DNA of 8,680 bases, from NCBI GenBank assembly GCA_937872125.1, contig CALMNY010000320.1, positions 1 through 8,680 on the forward strand. The letters run 5' to 3'. The notes below the pieces were generated by a model. It ran no database searches, was not told the DNA's origin, and saw nothing but the letters and a program-made list of their open reading frames with translations. Each line of letters opens with the position of its first letter. Position 1 is the first letter of the stretch. Both the position numbers and the translations under genes were made by a program. The stretch comes from an uncultured Candidatus Competibacteraceae bacterium. GTDB lineage: Bacteria > Pseudomonadota > Gammaproteobacteria > Competibacterales > Competibacteraceae. This document shows positions 1 through 5,170 of this stretch, piece after piece.

Positions 1-1
1 G

Positions 2-52
2 ATCGTGGCGCATCGGCGGGAAATTGCCGAGCGTTGCGTGACTTACGAATAA
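2..52 (+). CDS. Possible C-terminal end of an upstream gene (partial)
   Basis: The frame starting at base 2 is open from the window edge to a TAA at 50-52 and would give a charged 16-residue tail ending RCVTYE. It ends 41 nt before the HU-like gene, on the same strand and with the tight spacing of the genes that follow, so it may be the end of a preceding phage gene. Sixteen codons are too few to identify a family, and the alternative frame (base 3, stop 39-41) cannot be excluded. I do not recognise the product. Confidence 0.3.
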   Translation: MVAHRREIAERCVTYE

Positions 53-93
53 CCCACCCCTACACTATCCATTGTGAACATGAGGAAAAAGCG

Positions 94-384
94 ATGACCG
101 AGGCTGAACTGATCAGTGCCGTGGCCTATGAGACCGGCTATCCCCAGGTAACCGTGCGCGACGTGCTCAAAGCGGCTGGAGACCAGGTGGCGGCGGTCCT
201 GGCGCATGGCCAGGAAGCGGTCATTCCCGAACTGGGCAAAGTCAAGCCCGTCACCCGGGCGTCGCGCGTCGCGCGTAACCCCAAGACCGGCGCCGAGGTG
301 ATCGTCCCGGCGAAGACTGGAGTCAAATTTGCGCCGAAGAAGGCCCTCCTGGCGCGCCTGCCCAGCCCACCGAGCGTGATCTGA
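94..384 (+). CDS. HU/IHF-family DNA-binding protein
   Basis: A 96-residue protein of normal HU length. HU proteins are small dimers that bend DNA by inserting the proline of an RNP-type arm into the minor groove. The second half has the family signature: RASRVARNPKTG at residues 55-66 (arm proline P63), VPA at 71-73 and VKFAPKKAL at 77-85. The N-terminal half fits the helical dimerisation part. I chose the ATG at 94 because GAGG at 82-85 lies 8 nt upstream and the product then begins like HU; the frame stays open upstream to base 34 and beyond without family resemblance. The stop overlaps the endolysin ATG by one base (TGATG), suggesting coupling. In a phage context it could help genome compaction, packaging or regulation; the exact role is inference. 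The SPPSVI tail is slightly longer than minimal HU. Confidence 0.9.
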   Translation: MTEAELISAVAYETGYPQVTVRDVLKAAGDQVAAVLAHGQEAVIPELGKVKPVTRASRVARNPKTGAEVIVPAKTGVKFAPKKALLARLPSPPSVI

Positions 385-1013
385 TGGCGGATGAGTCCCA
401 CAACCGCACCGCCTTTTTCCGCGCCCTTCGGGACGTCCAGGGGCCGCTGACGGCCGAGCAGGAGGCTGGGTTTGCGGTCCTCCTCGACGGCATCCAGGCC
501 GATGACCTGCTCGACCACCTGCCCATCCCCGCGTATCTGCTGGCGACCACGTGGCACGAGACCGGGAAGACCATGCAGCCCATCGCCGAGTGGGGCCGGC
601 GGGAATACTTTGACCGCTACGACCCGGTGCTGGCCGACAGCGAGGAGCAGCGCAGCCGTGCCCGGCGGATGGGCAATACCCGCCAGGGGGACGGTTACCG
701 CTACCGGGGGCGGGGCTATGTGCAACTGACCTGGAAGGCCAACTACACCAAGGCTGGGCGCATCCTGGGTGTTGACCTGGTGGCCAACCCCGACCTGGCC
801 TTGGAGCCGGCCATCGCCTACCGCATCCTGGCCACCGGCATGGGCGAGGGCTGGTTTACCGGCAAGCGGCTGGCCGATTACCTGCGCCCCGGTCGTGCTC
901 CGGACTATATCGGTGCCCGGCGCATCATCAACGGCCAGGACCGGGCGGCGCTGATCGCCCAGTACGCGCGCAAGTTTGAGGGGGCGCTGGCCCAAGCCCG
1001 GGTGGCGTCATGA
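384..1013 (+). CDS. Glycoside hydrolase family 19 endolysin (chitinase-like lysozyme)
   Basis: A 209-residue protein with the single GH19 catalytic fold used by many phages as endolysin; in such phages the enzyme cleaves peptidoglycan glycan strands, although the family also includes chitinases. Visible signature: TTWHETGKTMQPIAE, with H58-E59 (probable catalytic acid) and E69 (probable second acidic residue); YRGRGYVQLTW at 107-117, the substrate-cleft motif; and RRIINGQD at 179-186. I see no signal peptide or membrane segment, so export would depend on a holin. The holin candidate is 3.5 kb downstream, beyond the terminase genes, so the lysis functions are split. The ATG at 384 overlaps the HU stop by one base, and no independent strong ribosome site is seen. 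Family confidence is high; peptidoglycan as substrate is inferred from the phage setting. Confidence 0.92.
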   Translation: MADESHNRTAFFRALRDVQGPLTAEQEAGFAVLLDGIQADDLLDHLPIPAYLLATTWHETGKTMQPIAEWGRREYFDRYDPVLADSEEQRSRARRMGNTRQGDGYRYRGRGYVQLTWKANYTKAGRILGVDLVANPDLALEPAIAYRILATGMGEGWFTGKRLADYLRPGRAPDYIGARRIINGQDRAALIAQYARKFEGALAQARVAS

Positions 1014-1037
1014 GTTCCCTGACCGTCGGAGGTGCCT

Positions 1038-1547
1038 GTGTCGTGCGAGCTGTTCGAGTGCCCCCGTCATACCGGCAATCTGCGCCTGACCCCCGCTGCC
1101 TGCGCGCAGAACTGGCGGCGGGCGAAGAAGGCGGAGCCGTGGGATACCCTGCGCGTCTGTCGCGGTTGTGAGATTGGCGCCAGCCATGCCGGGGAGGCCC
1201 CGCCCCCAGCGGCACCAGCGGACCGCGAGTGCCTGCGTTGTGGTGCCACGGACAAGCGCCTGGTGCGCGGGCAAATCTGCATCTCCTGCTACAACCGGGA
1301 GCGGGAGCTGCTGACCGGGCGCTACCGCCGTCAGGCCCCGCCGCAGGGGTTGTGCGTGGTGCAGATGCATGTGCATATCGTCGGCCAACCCGCCCCCCTG
1401 CGGGTGCAGGCCGCCAGCGCCACCGAGGCCCTGCGGGTCGCGGCGCGCCGTCAACCGGGGGCCACCTTGCTGGCCGCCGCCGCCTCTTGTCCGCCCTGGG
1501 TGGCCCAATGCCGTCTACCGCAACTCAGCTTCCTGCCTGGTGTTTGA
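1038..1547 (+). CDS. Cys-rich, zinc-ribbon-like phage protein of unknown function
   Basis: A 169-residue protein with two Cys modules. The first has C3, C8, C22 and a CRGC pair (C41/C44) within an LTPAACAQNW...RGCEIGASHAG context. The second is a regular CxxC-x12-CxxC ribbon (C65, C68, C81, C84) followed by YNRERELLTG, as in treble-clef or ribbon zinc sites. The C-terminal third has a beta-like stretch (VVQMHVHIV) and an Ala/Arg-rich helix. I recall similar small proteins in proteobacterial prophages next to a second Cys-rich protein, but know no function; nucleic-acid or protein binding is a guess. I prefer GTG 1038 because GGAGG at 1028-1032 is 5 nt upstream; GTG 1032 overlaps that site. 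The last 40 nt overlap the next gene in another frame. Confidence 0.75.
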   Translation: MSCELFECPRHTGNLRLTPAACAQNWRRAKKAEPWDTLRVCRGCEIGASHAGEAPPPAAPADRECLRCGATDKRLVRGQICISCYNRERELLTGRYRRQAPPQGLCVVQMHVHIVGQPAPLRVQAASATEALRVAARRQPGATLLAAAASCPPWVAQCRLPQLSFLPGV

Positions 1548-1864
1548 CCGAGCATGTCTGCCGCGTCTGTTTCGGCCGCGTCCTGGAGCGTTGGCAGGAC
1601 ACGCCCGACGGCAAGGTGCGGGTGGTGCGCTGCGCCAACTGCGCCACCGAGTTGTGGAACCAGCCCGTGACCCACCTGTGCTGCTGCGGGCTGAAGACCA
1701 GCAACGGCAAGGATGCCGGGCTGCGCTGTCGGCGCAATGAGCGCCCGACCCCGGAACAGCCGGCGGAACTGGCAGTGGCGTTTGGCGAACCCAAGGCGGT
1801 GATGCCGCGGGCGCCGCGGAAGACTGCCGGGGTGCTGGGGCATCCCAGTTTGTGGGAGGAGTAA
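1508..1864 (+). CDS. Second Cys-rich, zinc-finger-like phage protein
   Basis: A 118-residue protein with CRVC (C18/C21) and CANC (C42/C45) spaced like one four-Cys zinc ribbon, then a CCCG cluster (C58-C60) and C74, which could form a second site. The rest is a hydrophilic tail rich in Pro, Arg and Glu. There is no signal peptide or membrane segment. The ATG at 1508 gives a compact product and starts 40 nt inside the preceding gene; a weak GGGTGG (1499-1504) precedes it. An upstream in-frame start at 1229 would only add low-complexity residues overlapping the previous gene. The stop is 5 nt before the small terminase ATG. Its place beside another Cys-rich protein suggests the two act together, possibly in DNA or mRNA binding late in infection; this is inference. 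Confidence 0.72.
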   Translation: MPSTATQLPAWCLTEHVCRVCFGRVLERWQDTPDGKVRVVRCANCATELWNQPVTHLCCCGLKTSNGKDAGLRCRRNERPTPEQPAELAVAFGEPKAVMPRAPRKTAGVLGHPSLWEE

Positions 1865-1869
1865 CCGGT

Positions 1870-2388
1870 ATGCCGCGTACGGGACGACGCATGTCGCGGG
1901 CCGAAGCGGCCGCGAAACGGGACCAGGCCTTGGATTATTGGCGGGCCGGCAAAACCCAATTGTGGATTGCCGATACCCTGGGGGTGTCCCAGGCCGCGGT
2001 CTGCAAGTGGGTCAAGGGTGTAGACCAAGATCTGGTGACGCTCATCAATACGCAAGTGGATGTAAAAAAAGAATTATTACAACTGAGTGATAATCAACGT
2101 AATATCATTAACAAGGAAGTGGACGAACGGCTGCGCTATATCACCTTTTTTAACGAGGCGGCGATCAAGAACGTCACGGCAGCGGTCAGTAAGATCGGCG
2201 ACGAGACCACCCAGGTCGAGCATCGGTTGCTGGCGGAGACCATCCTTAAGGGTAAGGAGACGGTGTTGGGCAAGACGCCGGACACGGCGGTGCAGGTGGT
2301 CAACCAACTGGGCGGTCAAGGTCCGCTGTTTGCCAACCCCGAGGAATTTAAGCAGGCGGGGCAGGAACTGCTGGACGCCATCGGCTAA
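1870..2388 (+). CDS. Terminase small subunit-like protein
   Basis: A 172-residue protein directly upstream of the large terminase. Residues 20-50 form a helix-turn-helix (ALDYWRAGKTQLWIADTLGV region, then SQAAVCKWVKG), the DNA-recognition element of many small terminase subunits. Residues about 65-135 are highly charged and probably helical, fitting an oligomerisation core. The C-terminus (PLFANPEEFKQAGQELLDAI) is where partner contacts usually lie. In the family, a ring of small subunits recognises the packaging site and stimulates the large subunit. The ATG at 1870 has GGGAGGAG at 1854-1861 and an 8-nt spacer; the upstream GTG 1852 precedes that site. Codons 65-81 (2062-2112) are unusually AT-rich. 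The assignment rests on the HTH plus position; residue-level family identity is modest. Confidence 0.78.
   Translation: MPRTGRRMSRAEAAAKRDQALDYWRAGKTQLWIADTLGVSQAAVCKWVKGVDQDLVTLINTQVDVKKELLQLSDNQRNIINKEVDERLRYITFFNEAAIKNVTAAVSKIGDETTQVEHRLLAETILKGKETVLGKTPDTAVQVVNQLGGQGPLFANPEEFKQAGQELLDAIG
2062..2112 (+). other. AT-rich patch inside the small terminase gene
   Basis: These 17 codons are about 24% GC (12 of 51 bases), against well over 60% on either side. The encoded residues (V65-N81, rich in Lys, Asn, Ile) partly explain this, but the synonymous choices also switch: TTA TTA for Leu, AAA AAA for Lys, AAT for Asn and GAA for Glu, all disfavoured in the neighbouring codons. The reading frame is intact. 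No properly spaced sigma-70 promoter was found, although GATAAT at 2089-2094 resembles a -10 box. Confidence 0.6.
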
Positions 2389-3981
2389 ATGCTCAGCGAG
2401 CGGCACACGCGGGCGGCGGCGCAATTGGCGCGCAATGGCCAGATGGGCTTTTACACCGCGGTCAAGACCCTGTTCCTGGACGCCAAGGGTTATCCCTGGC
2501 AGTCCGCGGCGCATCATGAGGTGATCACCGCCGCCCTGGAGCGGGTGTACGCCGGCCAGACCCGGCGGCTGATCATCAATATCCCGCCGCGTTATTCCAA
2601 GACCCAGCTCATCAAGTATTTCATTGCCTGGAGCCTGGGCCAGGCACCGGACAGCGAGTTTATCTACACCTCTTACTCCGCCCGTCTGGCCGCGGCCTCC
2701 TCGTGGGACGTGCGCGGCATGGTGCAGCAGCCGGTGTACCAGGCCATGTACCCGGATGTGCGGCTACGGGAGGACAGCAAGGCCCGGGATGAGTGGCGCA
2801 CCACCGCGGGCGGCATTGTCTATGCCGTGGGCGCCCAGGGTACGATCACGGGCTACGGCGCGGGCAAGGCGCGCGCGGGTTTTGCGGGAGCCATCCTGAT
2901 TGACGATCCCCTCAAGGCGGATGAGGCCTCCTCGGATGTGATCCGCGAGGGAGTCATCGAGTGGTTTCAAAATACCCTGGAGTCGCGCTGCAACGCCCCG
3001 GACACGCCGATCATTGTCATCATGCAGCGCCTGCATGAGCGCGATCTGTCCGGCTGGTTGCTGGGCGACCGCGGGCCGGACCTACGTGGGCCGCCGGTAC
3101 CGGGCGGCAATGGTGAGGTGTGGGAGCATGTCTGTCTGCCAGCCATTCAGGCGGATGGTAGCGCCCTGTGGCCGGCCAAGCATGACCTGGCGGCCCTACG
3201 GCGCATGGAGCAGGCGAACCCCTATGTCTTTGCCGGCCAATACCTGCAACGTCCCGCCCCGCCCGAGGGGGGGCTCATCAAGCCCGATTCCCTGGTTCCG
3301 GTGGACGCTATCCCCGCGGGGGTGACGCAGTGGGTGCGCGGTTGGGACTTTGGCGCCACCACCGCCGGCGACTACACCGCCGGCGCCAAACTGGGGAAGT
3401 TGGCCGATGGACGCTTCATCATCGCCGACCTGGTGCGGTTGCGCGTGGGGCCGGATGAGCGCGACAGTGCGTTAAAAAATACCGCAGCGCGCGATGGCCT
3501 GACCTGCACCGTGTCCATCCCTCAGGACCCGGGCCAGGCCGGGCTGACCCAGGCCAAATACCTGGTGCGCGAACTGGCCGGCTTCCACGTCAAGGCCAGC
3601 CCCGAAAGTGGTGACAAGGTCACGCGAGCCGGCCCCCTGGCGGCACAGATCAACGTCGGCAACGTGCTGCTGCTCAAAGCGCCGTGGAATGATGGGCTGA
3701 TCAGCGAGATGCGCCTGTTCCCCAATGGGACCTATGATGATCAAGTGGACGCCCTGAGCCGCGCCTTCATGGAACTGGTCGGCAACGCCCCGGTGGAGGT
3801 CTTCATCCCTGACGGGACGGTGGAGTTGGATGGAAGCGGCGCGCCGACCTGTGGCCGGTGCGCGCATTTTGTGGATGGCGCTTGTCAGGAACGCGGCTTT
3901 GGCACACGGGCGGAGGCCGCGGCCTGTGACGGGTATTTGCCGCGGTTGGTACTCCTGGAAGAGCCCGTGGGGGCGGAGTAA
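2389..3981 (+). CDS. Terminase large subunit (packaging ATPase and nuclease)
   Basis: A 530-residue phage packaging motor. ATPase part: LIINIPPRYSKTQ with Walker A K71; AILIDDPLK at 168-176 with acidic D172/D173 (Walker B); MQRLHERDLSGWLL at 212-225, the coupling motif of the PPRHGKS-type terminases. RNase-H-like nuclease part: WDFG with D320, IPQD with D380, and YDDQVDAL with D450, D451 and D454. It docks on the portal, cuts concatemers and translocates DNA. The ATG at 2389 directly abuts the TAA of the small subunit with no good ribosome site, so coupling is likely. Odd points: Walker A has Tyr-Ser-Lys-Thr where His-Gly-Lys-Ser is common, and there is an extra C-terminal module with C488-x2-C491-x7-C499-x13-C513 that could bind a metal. 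No frameshift is seen. Confidence 0.95.
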   Translation: MLSERHTRAAAQLARNGQMGFYTAVKTLFLDAKGYPWQSAAHHEVITAALERVYAGQTRRLIINIPPRYSKTQLIKYFIAWSLGQAPDSEFIYTSYSARLAAASSWDVRGMVQQPVYQAMYPDVRLREDSKARDEWRTTAGGIVYAVGAQGTITGYGAGKARAGFAGAILIDDPLKADEASSDVIREGVIEWFQNTLESRCNAPDTPIIVIMQRLHERDLSGWLLGDRGPDLRGPPVPGGNGEVWEHVCLPAIQADGSALWPAKHDLAALRRMEQANPYVFAGQYLQRPAPPEGGLIKPDSLVPVDAIPAGVTQWVRGWDFGATTAGDYTAGAKLGKLADGRFIIADLVRLRVGPDERDSALKNTAARDGLTCTVSIPQDPGQAGLTQAKYLVRELAGFHVKASPESGDKVTRAGPLAAQINVGNVLLLKAPWNDGLISEMRLFPNGTYDDQVDALSRAFMELVGNAPVEVFIPDGTVELDGSGAPTCGRCAHFVDGACQERGFGTRAEAAACDGYLPRLVLLEEPVGAE

Positions 3982-3985
3982 GCCG

Positions 3986-4198
3986 ATGGCTTACACCTGG
4001 CATCATGGCCGGCGCGCGAAACAGCAGCGCTTTGGTGACCTGTGGTGGTGGTACCAGCAGGAACCCAAGTGGTGGCGCAAGCTGTACAAACATGCCATCC
4101 GGCGGGCGCAAACCCGCCAGTGCGTGCATCGGGTGCTGCGGGGCGAGGAGGAGGTCTTGTGGCCCCTCGACAAGCGCCCCTGGGTCTACTACTGGTGA
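3986..4198 (+). CDS. Small Trp/Arg-rich phage protein of unknown function
   Basis: A 70-residue basic protein. It has a WWWYQQEPKWWRKLYKH core (residues 20-36), an Arg-rich helix (about 38-52) and a PLDKRPWVYYW end. I recall short prophage proteins with a similar aromatic/basic pattern and YYW ending near packaging genes, but no known function. There is no signal peptide and only one Cys (C46), so it is unlike the Cys-rich neighbours. The ATG at 3986 has GGAG at 3975-3978 with a 7-nt spacer and lies 4 nt after the terminase stop. Its stop TGA overlaps the next GTG start (GTGA). The position suggests co-expression with packaging; the basic, aromatic make-up could suit nucleic-acid or membrane-surface binding, which is speculation. 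Confidence 0.75.
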   Translation: MAYTWHHGRRAKQQRFGDLWWWYQQEPKWWRKLYKHAIRRAQTRQCVHRVLRGEEEVLWPLDKRPWVYYW

Positions 4199-4395
4199 AA
4201 GGCCGGGCTTGGCGCCGTCACCATCGGGCGCGGCTGAAGCGGGCGCGGCGCTGGTTTTGGGGGCGGGATCTACGCCAGGAGCCGAAATACCTGGCCCAGG
4301 CGGTGACGACGCCCTGCCCGTGCTCGTGCTGGCTGTGTCGGCCCCGGAAACATGGCGGGGACACGATGCAGGAGCGACGGGCCATGATAGACTAA
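4195..4395 (+). CDS. Short basic CPCSCWLC-motif protein, conserved hypothetical
   Basis: A 66-residue protein with a strongly basic N-terminus (RRHHRARLKRARRWFWGRD at residues 7-25), then TPCPCSCWLCRPRK with C41, C43, C45 and C48, and a QERR end. I recall this layout, basic helix followed by P-x-PCSCxMCxNPR, as a widespread family of short uncharacterised proteobacterial proteins. The four clustered Cys could hold one metal, and the basic arm suggests nucleic-acid contact; both are inference. The start is GTG 4195, giving a 4-nt overlap with the upstream stop. It is the last gene before the terminator-like hairpin. The frame extends upstream to 4042, but that part lies inside the previous gene and is low complexity. 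Confidence 0.8.
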   Translation: MKGRAWRRHHRARLKRARRWFWGRDLRQEPKYLAQAVTTPCPCSCWLCRPRKHGGDTMQERRAMID

Positions 4396-4406
4396 CCTCA
4401 ACACGG

Positions 4407-4454
4407 CCCCCTTCACTGGTGATGCTTGTCAGGCCAGGCGCTAGGGGGTTTTTT
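4407..4454 (+). terminator. Rho-independent terminator-like hairpin
   Basis: CCCCCT (4407-4412) pairs with AGGGGG (4443-4448), followed at once by six T (4449-4454). Inside the long loop, CTGGTGA (4416-4422) can continue the stem with TCA (4429-4431) and CCAG (4434-4437), with two unpaired G between. It begins 12 nt after the CPCSCWLC gene stop. The T-run orientation fits + strand transcription and would end or attenuate the packaging transcript. The interrupted stem means efficiency is uncertain. Confidence 0.65.
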
Positions 4455-4536
4455 ACGTTTCGCCGATATCCTCACATAAGCCGGCGCGGTATTTTAGGTT
4501 CCTTATTGCCCGCCTGACTGCAGCAGTTCTGCCAGT

Positions 4537-4551
4537 GGAGTCGTGACGCCA
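4537..4551 (+). repeat. 15-bp direct repeat, copy 1 (upstream of holin)
   Basis: GGAGTCGTGACGCCA occurs here and again at 5145-5159, with identity ending exactly at both edges. This copy begins 48 nt before the holin-like ATG. Its GAGTCGT part can also pair with ACGACTC at 4568-4574. Confidence 0.8.
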
Positions 4552-4581
4552 TGCTGACCCCCCAGTGACGACTCGGGGGTC
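4539..4581 (+). promoter_or_regulatory. Competing hairpins over the holin ribosome site
   Basis: Two 7-bp perfect stems are possible. One pairs GAGTCGT (4539-4545) with ACGACTC (4568-4574). The other pairs GACCCCC (4556-4562) with GGGGGTC (4575-4581). They cross and, with no spacer between 4574 and 4575, a normal pseudoknot looks sterically poor, so they are probably alternatives. GGGGGT at 4575-4580 is also the only purine-rich stretch in position for the ATG at 4585, so the second stem would hide the ribosome site and the first would leave it open. Function is inferred. Confidence 0.45.
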
Positions 4582-4584
4582 CGC

Positions 4585-5085
4585 ATGACCAAACTGCTTT
4601 ATCTCTTCCAGGTGCTGCGCTACGGCAGCGAACTGACCCATGCTGAAGCGTGGAAGGCGCGCGCCACGGCCATCGCCGCCCTGACCGGTGTGCTGTCGGC
4701 GGTGACCGGGTATGCTGTGTCTCAAGGCTGGCTGGCGGAAATCGACCCGCAGACCATTATGGAGGTGTCCAGCGCCGTGGTGACCATCGTCAGCGCCGTG
4801 CTGGCCTACTTCCAGGTGGCGACCAGTGGCCGAGTGGGGGTCGGCAAGGGCAAGGTCAGCGAGGTCGAACCGGCAGCGCCGCCCTTTCCCGATGTGTTGG
4901 AATCGACTGCACTGCCGGAGGCCCAACGCCAAGCGCGCCCTGATGTGCGGCGTCCTGAGCCTGAGCCTGACCGCCTGCTCGACGCCACTCGGCGTGCTGG
5001 ACCCGCGTCGGTGTCGCCCGCGCCTGAGCGGGTGGAAGAGCGTCCTGGCCAGCGCCCCGACGATAACCCCTTCCTCTTTTCCTGA
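4585..5085 (+). CDS. Holin-like two-TM membrane protein
   Basis: A 166-residue protein. After a short amphipathic start (TKLLYLFQVLRYGSELTHAEAWK) come two hydrophobic segments, about residues 27-46 (ATAIAALTGVLSAVTGYAVS) and 57-78 (TIMEVSSAVVTIVSAVLAYF), separated by a short loop with D54. The remainder, from about 82, is a hydrophilic Pro/Arg/Glu-rich tail without hydrophobic segments. The size, the two TMs and the position next to a probable spanin lipoprotein fit a phage holin that makes inner-membrane lesions and releases the endolysin; I recall similar 'GAELKDAAAWK'-type N-termini in phage holins. The tail is unusually long and proline-rich, probably because a second frame is overprinted on it from about 4892. 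The ATG at 4585 has only GGGGGT as ribosome site, lying inside a hairpin. It could instead be an uncharacterised membrane protein. Confidence 0.65.
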   Translation: MTKLLYLFQVLRYGSELTHAEAWKARATAIAALTGVLSAVTGYAVSQGWLAEIDPQTIMEVSSAVVTIVSAVLAYFQVATSGRVGVGKGKVSEVEPAAPPFPDVLESTALPEAQRQARPDVRRPEPEPDRLLDATRRAGPASVSPAPERVEERPGQRPDDNPFLFS

Positions 5086-5131
5086 CGACCTGAACGCCCT
5101 GCAACCGGGGGTGAACTGCCCCCTGCGGTGA
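4892..5131 (+). CDS. Rz1-like lipoprotein candidate (outer-membrane spanin), overlapping the holin gene
   Basis: In the frame shifted from the holin, ATG 4892 gives 79 residues with a textbook lipoprotein signal: basic n-region (R5, R9, R10, K14, R15), hydrophobic ALMCGVLSLSLTA, and lipobox LTAC with C29 as the acylated Cys. The mature part (STPLGVLDP...) is short and contains scattered Pro, ending about 46 nt past the holin stop. Rz1-type o-spanins are small outer-membrane lipoproteins often encoded out of frame inside another lysis gene, and they join an inner-membrane spanin to fuse the membranes after endolysin action. ATG 4943 would give only 62 residues and lose the basic n-region. Neither start has a good ribosome site, and no separate i-spanin is seen. 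Chance overprinting is the main alternative. Confidence 0.5.
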   Translation: MCWNRLHCRRPNAKRALMCGVLSLSLTACSTPLGVLDPRRCRPRLSGWKSVLASAPTITPSSFPDDLNALQPGVNCPLR

Positions 5132-5144
5132 GACGGTGAGGCCC

Positions 5145-5159
5145 GGAGTCGTGACGCCA
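5145..5159 (+). repeat. 15-bp direct repeat, copy 2 (upstream of portal)
   Basis: A perfect second copy of GGAGTCGTGACGCCA, 608 bp downstream of the first. It sits between the lipoprotein stop and the portal ATG, starting 26 nt before that ATG. The two copies bracket the holin/lipoprotein cassette. Confidence 0.8.
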
Positions 5160-5170
5160 CACTAGGCGGC

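Larger units (their letters stand above)
4396..4584. other. Intergenic control region between packaging and lysis units
   Basis: This 189-bp gap is the longest in the window. It holds a terminator-like hairpin (4407-4454), one copy of a 15-bp direct repeat (4537-4551) and hairpins reaching the holin start. A weak sigma-70-like pair follows the terminator: TTTACG at 4452-4457 and CATAAG at 4475-4480, spaced 17 nt, each matching consensus at four of six positions. That pair could restart transcription for the lysis and head genes, but it is poor and overlaps the terminator T-run. Frames crossing the gap look non-coding. Confidence 0.6.

Noticed and set aside
34..93. Promoter for the HU gene (TTGCGT at 34-39, TACACT at 61-66)
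   Set aside because: The spacing of 21 nt is too long and both boxes are weak.
138..995. 285-codon minus-strand frame opposite HU and endolysin
   Set aside because: It mirrors two convincing + strand genes, has low-complexity GC-driven composition and no family motif.
1010..1171. Short frame from the ATGA overlapping the endolysin stop
   Set aside because: It would give about 53 residues of low complexity inside the Cys-rich gene, which has better motifs and its own ribosome site.
4005..4517. 170-codon + frame over the two small basic genes and the terminator
   Set aside because: Ser/Ala/Gly-rich and crosses the terminator; the other frames give coherent, coupled small genes.
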